From positions 10,913,113-10,977,112 of the forward strand of contig NC_087081.1 in assembly GCF_026151205.1 (NCBI RefSeq): DNA of 64,000 bases, given 5' to 3'. The stretch is from Bolinopsis microptera. Its lineage: Eukaryota > Ctenophora > Tentaculata > Lobata > Bolinopsidae. Of this stretch, positions 54,947 through 64,000 are shown one piece after another. The notes beneath the pieces are model-generated. The model worked only from the letters and a program-made list of their open reading frames with translations. It made no database searches and was not told the DNA's origin. Every line of letters starts with the position of its first letter. Position 1 is the first letter of the stretch. A program made the translations under genes and the position numbers.

Positions 54947-57353
54947 GGGGGGGGGGGGGGGGGGGGGGGGGGTGACATGTCTCCAATGTCTCCAATGTCT
55001 TTTTTGAAAAGATAGGGTGCAGAGACATGTCCTGGAGACATTGAAAACATTGGAGACACAGCTTTTGGAGACATTGGAGACATTGGAGACATTGGGGACA
55101 TTTGAGACATTGGAGACAAAGCTTTTGGAGACATTGGAGACATTGGAGACACTGGAGACGTAGATGTATGATTGGAGAAAGAGGAGGATCTAGGAGGAGG
55201 TTGACCCAGGAGGAGGACTCAGGAGGAGAAGGAGGAGGATGAGGACTCAGGAAGAGGACTCAGGAGGACTGAGAAGGAGGAGGACTGAGGATGGTTGTGG
55301 AGGATGGCTGAGGAGGATGGCTGAGGAGGATGACTGAGGAGGAAGATCTAGGAGGATAAGGACCCAGGAGGAGGAGGACCCAGGAGGAGGACTCAGGAGG
55401 AGGAGGAGGAGGACTCAGGAGGAGGACTCAGGAAGAGGACTGAGGAGGACAGAGAAGGAGGAGGACTGAGGAGTACTGAGGAGGATGGCTGAGGAGGATG
55501 ACTGAGGAGGATGACTGAGAGGGAGGAGGAGGAGAAGAAGGACTGAGGAAAAGGAGAAGGAGGAGGACCTAGGAGGATGAGGACCCAGGAGGAGGACTCA
55601 GGAGGAAGAGGAAGAGGACTCAGGAGGACTGAAAAGGAAGAGGACTGAGGAGAACTGAGGTGGAGGAGGACTGAATAGGAGGAGGAGGGGGACTGGGGGA
55701 GGACTGAGGATGAAGAAGACTGACGAGAAGGATGAGGAGGAGGACTGAGGACTGAGGACTGAGGAGGATGAAGAGGAGGAAGACCCAGGAGGAGGAGGGA
55801 TGAGGACTGAGGAGGACTGAGGAGGATGACTGAGAGGGAGGAGGAGGAAGAGGACTGAGGAGGAGGAGTGGGACTGAGGAGGAGAAAGAGGAGGACCTAG
55901 GAGAAGGAGGACCCAGAAGGAGGACTCAGGAGGAGGAGGAGATCTCAGGAAGAGGACTGAGGAGGACTGAGAGGGAGGAGGACTCAGGAGTACTGAAGAG
56001 GATGACTGAGGAGGAGGAGGAGAATGAGAAAGACTGAGGAGGAGAAGGAGAAGGTGGAGGAACTAAGAGGAGGATGAACCAGGAGGAGGACTCAGGAGGA
56101 AGAGGAGGAGGACTCAGGAGGAGGACTTAGGAGGAATGAGAAGGAGAAGGACTGAGGAGAACTGAGGAGGAGGAGGAGGAGGACTGAATAGGAGGAGGAG
56201 GAGGGGGACTGGGGAGGACTGAGGAAGAGGAGGAGGATGAAGAGGACCCAGGAGGAGGAGGACTGAAGAGGAGGATGAGGATGAGGACTGAGGAGGAGGA
56301 GGAGGACTGAGGAGGTTGGCTGAGGAGGATGACTGAGAGGGAGGAGGAGGACTGAGGAGGAGGAGGAGAAGGACTGAGGAGGAGAAGGAGGAGGACCTAG
56401 GAGGAGGAGTACTGATGAGGAGGACTGATGAGGATGGCTGAGGAGGATGGCTGAGGAGGATGGCTGAGGAGGATGGCTGAGGAGAACGGCTGAGGAGGAT
56501 GACTGAGGAGGATGACTGAGAGGGAGGAGGAGGAGGAGGAGAAGGACTGAGGAGGTGGAGGAGAAGGAGGAGGACCTAGGAGGAGGAGGACTCAGGATTC
56601 AGGAAGAGGAGGAGGACTCAGGAGGAGGACTTACAAGGAGGAGGACTGAGGAGAACTGAGGAGGAGGAGGATGAGGACTGAATAGGAGGAGGATGGGGAC
56701 TGGGGGAGGACTGAGGAGGAGGGGGACTTGGGGAGGACTGATGAGGAGGAGGAAGACTGACGAGAAGGATGAGGAGGAGGACTGAGGAGGAGGACTGATG
56801 ATTGAGGAGGAAGAGGAGGATGATGAAGAGGAGTAGGAGGACCCAGGAGGAGGAGGACCCAGGAGGAACCAGGAGGAGGACCAAGGTCCCAGGAGGAAGA
56901 CTCAGGAGGAGGAGAACGACTGAGGAGGACTGAGGGGGAGGAGGAGGAGGAGGAGGAGGAGGAGGACTTACAAGGAGGAGGACTGAGGAGGACTGATGAG
57001 GAGGAGGAAGACTGACGAGAAGGATGAGGAGGAGGACTGAGGAGGAGGACTGATGATTGAGGAGGAAGAGGAGGATGATGAAGAGGAGTAGGAGGACCCA
57101 GGAGGAGGAGGACCCAGGAGGAACCAGGAGGAGGACCAAGGTCCCAGGAGGAAGACTCAGGAGGAGGAGAACGACTGAGGAGGACTGAGGGGGAGGAGGA
57201 GGAGGAGGAGGAGAAGGAGTCTCCAAAAGCTGTGTCTCCAATGTCTCCAATGTCTCCAAAAGCTGTGTCTCCAATGTCTCCAATGTCTTTGTCTTTTTCG
57301 AAAAGATAAGGTGCGGGAGACATTGGAGACATTGTCACCCCCCCCCCCCCCCC
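54947..57353. mobile_element. Inner poly(G)-ended foldback element with polypurine core
   Basis: The left end is 26 G then TGACATGTCTCCAATGTCTC. The right end is the inverse (GAGACATTGGAGACATTGTC then A and 16 C). TTTAA lies on both sides as a possible 5-bp duplication. AAAAGATAGGGTGC near the left end is mirrored by AAAAGATAAGGTGC near the right. A related end occurs at 63465. Confidence 0.65.
55160..57215. repeat. 2-kb polypurine (GGA)-rich tract
   Basis: Almost pure purine on the + strand, built from GGAGGA, GGACTGA and GGACTCA words. A ~210-bp block at 56738-56950 is repeated nearly exactly at 56992-57204. Long - strand open frames here (56618-57392) have only Ser/Pro/Leu and are composition artefacts. 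Such tracts can form triplex DNA. Confidence 0.9.
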
Positions 57354-58212
57354 TTTAAGCACTGGCAAGCACTCTTTTGTGAATATTCCCATAAATGATC
57401 GTCAAAAACAAAAGAAACCAATACAACGCCAATTTCAAATTACTGAGCATATCATTTCAGACAGATAAATACAAAAGTAATAAGAAAAATTGATAATGCG
57501 TTTATTTTCCTTGCGCTACAACTCGTGTTACTAGATCAATCTGATAAAATAAGCGTATATATGCAATATGTCTCCTCAATGTTGTCATTGGTAGTCGCCC
57601 CTGCCCCCTCCCTTAATTTACCTGAGGTACTCTAACAGCCCTCAAGTAGCTCCCAAGAAGTCAGGAATGTCCAGTGACCATTTATAAATATTCTAGACTT
57701 CAGTCTTGAGAAGTTTACGATCTGGTCTGGAGAAGCCAGATTTTTTGAAATCTAAATGGGGACTAATGGAGACTTTTGGGGACTAATGGGGACTAAAAAT
57801 CATGGGGACTCGGGGTAAAATCGTTGACGTAATTCCCCAAGTCCCCAAAAGTAGTCATTGGCCCCCCCCCCCCCCCCCCCGGCTGTACATAGTGCAAAGT
57901 ATTCCGCGGACTGGTATCAGGTATACGGACAGGACAATGGACATGTGATCTGCACCATCTGCCATCACGTAATAAAAAGTCCACGGACTTGGTTCACTGG
58001 GTTGCAGGGTTGGGCTTCTTAGATACTGCCTCGATATAAATAATGAATATCTATTATAATATTTCAAAGTGCACTAAAGAAAAATTACCCAAATTCGTAA
58101 TTTATGTATCCAATTATATTAGGATTCCCTGGAGGTATATGATCGTTGAATGCAAAATTCTTACATCCAAATTATATAACAGTATAATACAAAAATTACA
58201 ATCTGTGGGGGC

Positions 58213-58243
<31 letters not shown>

Positions 58244-58330
58244 ACCCCACAAATACCTATAAAAACCTATATCTATTACCTATTTTGAAATTGGAGGGGA
58301 TAATAGGTATTAATAATTTAAATCCAGTCT
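58213..58330. mobile_element. Left half of a split family E element, starting with poly(G)
   Basis: A run of 29 G followed by CAACCCCAC and ACCTATAAAAACC, CCTATTTTGAAATTGG. The matching right half (CATATTTTGAAATCGG ... TATTTATGGGGTTGACCCCC) is at about 60510-60585. Confidence 0.5.
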
Positions 58331-58470
58331 CCATGTAGATAATGCAGAATTCTGAATGGATTTTTGGCCCTATACTTGCATAATTTTATTAGTCGTTAAC
58401 AATAATACCTATAAATACCTATAAAAATAAAAACCTATAGATACCTTAATTATTAATACCTATAAAAATA

Positions 58471-60454
58471 ATTTATACTGAACTGTCACTTGAACGCAAG
58501 CAGCTGATGATTGCGAATATGCAGAACAAATTCCCGACCAACAGGAAGCATGTCAAGACCAACATCAACCAGCTAAGACGTAAGATCACAAAGAGACTCA
58601 GAGATATCAACAACCGCAGTGCTGACACACTCGTCGAAGAGATAAACAACACAGACGACGCCCGGAGATACTTTGGAGCCTCTAAGATACTCGCCAAAGG
58701 ATATGTTAGACCAGCTCTAACCGTCCACAACTCTGCTGGGAATATCGCAGGTACTAATGAGGAGAAAGCGAGAATTATTAAGGAGTACTTTGAAGCTGAG
58801 TTCAACGACGCTGATGAGCCTACCCTTCCTGCCTTCCTTGACCCCCCATCTAGCCTTAACAGTCCCATCACCGTTGCAGAGATAGAGAGAGCCATCAGTA
58901 AACTCAAGTCTGGTAAAGCAGTGGGTATTGATAAAGTTCCTGGCGAGGTCATGAAAGCCCTGAACAACCCCCTCCTTCATGAAGAGCTAGCTAAAGTGTT
59001 CAACGAGTCTTTCGAGAAAAACATTCACATTGAAGCAATAGGAGCAGGCATCCTCACACCACTGGCTAAGCCTGGTAAAACTCGTGGCCCAGTTAAGTCG
59101 ATACGACCATTGACCCTGCTGTGTGTTTCTAGAAAGATCCTGTCACTGATAGTGCTAAACAGAATAGAGAGAGCTGTGGAGTGTGGACAACTTCACCGGA
59201 CCGTTCCAAGCTGCCTACAAAGCTGGCAGGAGCTGTGCCGACCTAGTTTGGGCACAGAGCATGCTCATATCTGTAGTAATGAAGAAGGAGTTTGAATGGA
59301 ACAAAGTGAGTATCGACATGTCAGCTGCCTTCAATACCATCCGCAGAGGTACAACAATCAGACTACTAGAAGCTGCAGGATGCTCCAGAGACGACCTGAG
59401 GCTTGTACAATACCTCATGGCTAACACCACTCTAGTAGTCAGAGTGTGTTCTACTGACTCAGAGATGTTCTCTTTCAACATAGGAGCCTCTCAAGGAGAC
59501 AGCACAGCTGGTAAATTGTTTACCCTCAATCTAGCTGGAGCTGTAGTGCACATAAGAGCAGTCCTCCCCTCAAAACCCAACCCTCCGATAGCCGATAACC
59601 ACATGCCTCTTGAGTCCGGCTATTCAGACGATGTAGAGGAGATTGGTGAAAATATGGAGGAGTTACAGGATATCTTTCAGATCTCCAAGAATATTCTCAG
59701 TGAATGGAGTCTCTTTGTCAATGACACAAAGACAAAGTTTACCAGAGTGTATTTAGAAGAAGTTGGTGCCTGTGACGAGTGGGGTAATGAACTAAGAGGA
59801 AAAGAGGAGTGGAGAAACGAGACGCTTCTTGGTACTAAGCTTGGATCAGAGCAGGATGTTACTAATAGAATAAATAAAGCTAACTCTGCCTTCTGGTCAT
59901 TTGACAAGCTGTGGTGCCAGGGATCAGAGAGGAGTCAGATAACTGAGAAGAGAAAGATCAAACTCTACGACTCACTAGTAGTATCAGTGCTCCTGTACAA
60001 CTGCTGCTGCTGGGCCGTACCTCAGCATGTTCTAGAGTCTGTAGATGTTGTTCAGAGGAAGCACCTCAAGCGCATCCTACACATCTATTGGCCTAGCTCA
60101 ATATCTAACAAGGCCCTCTACGCTCGTACCCAGACCAGGCCCCTTTCCGAGAGAGTGGAAAAGGCACGGTGGACAATGTTAGGTCATGTTCTACGCAGTG
60201 ACAACGACACGCCTGCCTACCAGTCTCTGTTATTTGCGACACTAGGATGTCAAACACTAAAGGGACGAGTGGGTAGACACAGGACTAATTTGTATGATAT
60301 TATTGTGAAAAAGGACCTATTTAAGAGACAAATTTATTTGAAAAATGAAGATAATTTTACCAACTTAGTGAACTTAGCAAGAGATAGAGTAGGATGGAGG
60401 AGTTTATTTACTTTGAGACATATTGAACGAATGAGTCTTCGTAAGCGTAAATAG
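58471..60454 (+). pseudogene. Frameshifted non-LTR reverse transcriptase
   Basis: Two frames (to about 59180, then 59183-60454) give one continuous reverse transcriptase if one frameshift at about 59175-59190 is allowed. Blocks: GKAVGIDKVPGEVM, RPLTLLCVSRKILSLIVLNR, then after the shift GPFQAAYKAGRSCADLVW, SIDMSAAFNTIRR with the first catalytic Asp, GASQGDSTAGKLF, and GYSDDVEE with the catalytic Y-S-D-D. There is no endonuclease domain, so it is 5'-truncated and inactive as it stands. It is a different lineage from the copy at 20391 (different motifs throughout). It lies between the two receptor genes. Confidence 0.8.
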
Positions 60455-60499
60455 GCCAGCACTTTGCTGAGCCTCTTTAGGTGCTCTTTTGTTTATAGA

Positions 60500-60592
60500 T
60501 GTTATTATATATATAAAAACCTATACATATTTTGAAATCGGAACCGATAATATGTATTTATGGGGTTGACCCCCTCCCACTTCCAATCTATT
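60500..60592. mobile_element. Right half of the split family E element
   Basis: ACCTATACATATTTTGAAATCGG then TATTTATGGGGTTGACCCCC, mirroring the left end at 58213-58300 and resembling the intact copy at 36368-36486. Confidence 0.5.
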
Positions 60593-60953
60593 ACAATTCA
60601 CTCAATCAAAAAATAACAAACTATAAGAAAATATTATAAAATAACGAAGTAACTTTACCAAATGGGGTCCAATTCCTAGCAAAAAATATTAATTAAGCAA
60701 AATCACTTTCCTTCGAAAAGTAAGTTCCTTGTGTACATCAACAGTCGAATTATGAGTTACAAAAAGCTAAAAAGGCGACAAGCCAAAGCAACTATTAACA
60801 TCTAAATTGAAACTTTGATGTCTATTTTTGCTTAGGAACGGTAACATTTAAGATAACTGTGTAATACATGCCGTAGCGATATATGAATTACTCATAATAG
60901 GCATAAATCAACTTTAAATGTAAAGATATTTTATCTTAACTCGTGATTGTGAT

Positions 60954-63385
60954 TTATTTCAATTCATGATTGTGATAAATTGTAGGTTCTTTAATATTAT
61001 GTCTTATTATGTCTTCGTTTCGAGCATAATCATATGGTGTATCATCTGGTGCAGAAACAGTTCGGATCACAACGTCATTATACACATGACCAGTAGTGGG
61101 CGAGGTTCCAGCAATTGTGTTGACATAAGTAGCCTCTTCGGGGGTAACATGGAGAACAACATTATCATAGTTGTGTCCAGACAGGGTGATGACTTCAGCT
61201 TCCATCCTTTCCATCGTCAACTCCCCTCCTTTCAGTTTGGAAACAACAGCATTTGCATAGACCACATTTCCAGCAGATGAACTATTCTGATTGCGTCGTG
61301 AGCGTAGAATATAAACTCCAGCCACTATTGAAGTGATAAAGAAGAGCACTGCCACACCTGATGATATCAAGACTCCAATATTTTGTTTGGGGTTGCCTGA
61401 AAAATAGTGAATAATTACGATAACATGAATTACACAACTACAAGTGTGTCAGGAAACGCGAATTTACACTGTAAAACCACAAGAAATTCCTCAAATTTCT
61501 TGTAGAGATTGAAATACAAATAATGTTGAAACTTTGAAGGTGGTCGACTCACTTTCACACCCTGTAATACTAGGACCAACTATTTCCGTAGACGCTTTCA
61601 ATACTTCTGATGAAGTCGTAGTTTTGACGTTACAGGAGAAATTCAAGTTAAGATAGTCGCATGTTGTTGTGACACTGAACACAAGCTTCTGAAATAAATG
61701 GTGATTTATAATGTTAATATGACAATTTAATCATTCACTAACATTTATATACAGATCAGAACTGGCAGACGCCAGACAAGCCAGGTTTTTTGTTAGTACC
61801 TTCATGTCATGACCAACAAGAGGAAATATATTGCAAGATTCACGAATTAACATTTAAAAACTAAAACGTTATGAAAAGCTAACCGTAGAAGTTCTAGATT
61901 GACGTTCAGTGGTTTCTAACATACTATATTGTCCTTCATAGGTTAGACTTGCTGACGGTGCGGGAAATCCTAAAACATGTGATGTTCAGCAGTATGTTCA
62001 AATTTTGAAGCATCACAAGACATGACCCTTGATTTCAAAAAAACAGTCAAGGTAAGATTATTTTGTATTTTTACTTTAGGTGTATGAATCACTAAATATG
62101 ATATGTACGATATATAAACTTATAAATACCTTGGACAAGACAAGTGATAGATATCTGAGACCCCGTCTCAATGAATTCCGCGTCATTGTAAGTGACCTTT
62201 GGTGGTTCTAAGAATTCCCGGTCTGTAAAATTGGATTTAGTATGGTAGCTTAAACATCTCAATAATAAAATAAACAACCTTAAAGCAGCAAAATATTTGA
62301 TAGTTTGAAAAAAGCTGAATTTGGCATGTTAATTATTTTCTTGAGATGTAATCAGCAGTGCAATTTTCAAATACTCCTAATTTCTTACAAAGTTACAAGT
62401 TAAAAAAATAATGAACTGAACGACAACAGACACTTAATACAGAAACCCATGTCTCAAAAGTTATGAAATGAAAATTCTATAAAAACTCACTATTTATGTA
62501 CACATTCACTGCCTTTGAAATAGTTTCGCCGTCATGATCTACAACATTACAGTTAAATGTGCCAGTGTACGTTGTTAAGGGGTTTTTCACTCTTAGCGTT
62601 GAATTCAGTGTAAAGTCATCTTGCTTTCCCTTGACAATAGTCACAGATTTGCTCAAATCAAAATCCAAATCTTTACTATGTGTCCAGGTGACAGAGGTTA
62701 TGTCGACCAAGGGCTTTCCAACAATGATGCAATCTACTTCGATAACCCCATTATTAAGTACTGATATTGTCTCTTTCAAGACATTCACCTGTGTTTGTCT
62801 CACTGAAATAGTAACCTGTATTGCAGATTTTCAAAATGAGATAAATATTATAAATTTTAATGTAATTATGATGTTGTTATTGTTAATGATTTAAACACAA
62901 TAAAACTTATCATAGCCTACAATTTTAAATAGTGGGAAGTAAATCTCATACCGGTTGTTAATTTGATCTCTGACTTGTTTTCTCTCTGACCACTCCGGCC
63001 TTCATTGTATCCTTTACACTTATAGTCACCGTCCGAGTCGTACTCAGGTGTAAAAGTATGTATACAAGTTAGTACATGTTCACCAGAACATGAGAGGGAT
63101 TCCACTGACCCATCTTTTTTCCATGTTTTGGTTCCTGATAATTTAAATTATAGTTCCATCAAATGATAATTAAAGAATATGACAACATTTTATAATTATC
63201 ATGACTAATCAAGAATTCGAGCGATTAAATCGAATGTGGATACCGATGATGATAATATCATCAGCCAGTTTGGTAATAGAAACACTCACCTAGATTAGGC
63301 AGGATAAGATCAACCTGATGGGGTGACAGCCCACCTTCAACTTTACAGGTGATGGTTTTATCCTCGTGGTAAGTAATGGTTTCTT
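60954..63385 (-). CDS. Second multi-Ig receptor, 3' part (seven exons seen; 5' part outside window)
   Basis: Exons in phase: 63385-63290, 63134-62952, 62802-62491, 62222-62130, 61969-61884, 61688-61553 and the last 61396-60954. The first six are one-to-one copies of receptor 1 exons 44905 to 43084, introns included, and encode the last three Ig-like domains. The last exon is unrelated to receptor 1: it encodes the transmembrane helix (ISSGVAVLFFITSIVAGVYI, then RSRR) and a ~105-residue tail in one exon, with tyrosines in VYANA, NYDNVV, TYVNTI, VYNDVV and PYDYA. YAN, YDN and YVN fit the Y-x-N docking core of Grb2-type SH2 domains. No stop or frameshift is seen. The upstream exons are expected beyond the poly(G) element at 63465. 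Confidence 0.85.
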
Positions 63386-63464
63386 CTGAACCTTGTTTTG
63401 ATTGTTTAAAGTTATCACCATTCATTAATGTCATAGCAGAGTTTGAAACAATTTGAAAGAGCAA

Positions 63465-64000
63465 GGGGGGGGGGGGGGGGGGGGAGGGGGGGAGGGGGTG
63501 ACATGTCCGCTAATGTCCGCCTATGTCTTGCCCTTTTTGGATTCTATGAGACAAACGGTCGTGTTTTTGGGATATTAGCGGAGTCATCCTCGATACGTAC
63601 CTCTGAAGGCAGGGCTCCCGCTTCCGAGCTCGCACTGCAAAAGGGAGGCCTGCCTTCAGGGATCGCATTACAAGAGGAAACCCTCGAGTCCAAAAATCGT
63701 ACATCGAAGGGTAGTTCCGGACTCCGGATTTCGAAAATCGAACAAATATTTTTGGCTAATAATGATCAGGGTAGCTAGCATGAATCGTGAACAAAAATAG
63801 TTTCAAGAAAAACTTTGAATTAAACTTTTACTTAGAAAATGTTCGGTCCGAGCCATTCTCGATACGTACCTCTGAAGCCTGAAGGCAGGGCTCCAGCTTC
63901 TCGAGTCCACAATCTTATATCGTAGGGTAGGTCCGGACTTCGAGAACCGAAAAAATATTTGACTCACAAAATTTTCGGCCCGAGTTTTTTCTTAAAATTT
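63465..64000. mobile_element. Poly(G)-ended element interrupting receptor 2 intron
   Basis: Similarity to receptor 1 stops abruptly at 63464 (GAGCAA) and is replaced by a G run and GGGTGACATGTCCGC, the same kind of end as at 54947-54990. Inside, CTCGATACGTACCTCTGAAG occurs twice (about 63589 and 63861), followed each time by GGCAGGGCTCC. The element runs off the window. Confidence 0.6.

Larger units (their letters stand above)
54478..57880. mobile_element. Transposon with poly(G)/poly(C) terminal inverted repeats, outer element
   Basis: Begins with 21 G followed by CCAATGACTA and ends with TAGTCATTGG followed by 19 C. It is flanked by perfect 8-bp direct repeats GGCTGTAC (54470-54477, 57881-57888). 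Subterminal words such as GGGGACTAAAAATCATGGGG and GTTGACGTAATTC occur near both ends in direct orientation. It carries the nested element 54947-57353. No transposase seen. Confidence 0.75.

Noticed and set aside
56618-57392. Long Ser/Pro/Leu frames on the - strand
   Set aside because: Composition artefacts of the polypurine tract; no non-repetitive domain.

Overview
The window is animal nuclear DNA. It is AT-rich, its genes are split into many short exons with GT-AG introns, and it carries abundant transposon debris. The gene content (a KAT6-type MYST acetyltransferase with two PHD fingers, a cytochrome b561, and large multi-Ig receptors with tyrosine-rich tails) points to a metazoan. The mix of compact gene structure, foldback elements and an Ig/ITIM-like receptor cluster suggests an early-branching animal such as a cnidarian; the species cannot be fixed from sequence alone.

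Layout. 1-4.2 kb holds repeats. 4.2-5.1 kb (+) holds the last three exons of a cytochrome b561 gene. 6.4-7.5 kb (+) holds a complete three-exon gene for a small secreted protein. 9.5-18.1 kb (-) holds a complete 13-exon KAT6-like histone acetyltransferase (1,053 codons plus stop, all exon phases agree). 20.3-23.2 kb is a triple-nested transposon stack with an intact reverse transcriptase reading frame. 23.7-24.8 kb is a foldback element. 25.8-54.1 kb (-) is a 41-exon single-pass receptor gene (2,232 codons plus stop, all phases agree): signal peptide, about 17 Ig-like domains, one transmembrane helix, and a cytoplasmic tail built from 14 small exons with about 18 tyrosine motifs. 54.5-57.9 kb is a composite transposon with poly(G)/poly(C) ends and a 2-kb polypurine core. 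58.2-60.6 kb is a frameshifted reverse transcriptase inside a small inverted-repeat element. 61.0-63.4 kb (-) is the 3' part of a second receptor gene whose membrane-proximal exons and introns are near-copies of the first, but whose transmembrane segment and tail are unrelated.

Most notable points. (1) The two receptors look like a paired-receptor system: a shared ectodomain joined to different signalling tails, one with repeated YATV/YADV-type motifs and one with YxN-type motifs. (2) Every internal tail exon of the first receptor from 40154 down to 28844 is a multiple of three and phase 0-0, so any subset could be skipped without a frameshift. (3) In the KAT6 gene a 3' splice site lies in the last copy of a 42-bp, 21-copy tandem array, and every copy repeats the splice site and stays in frame with the PHD finger. 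(4) Introns of the receptor carry minisatellites rich in functional-looking motifs (51 CACGTG boxes; about 25 copies of a splice-donor-like unit).
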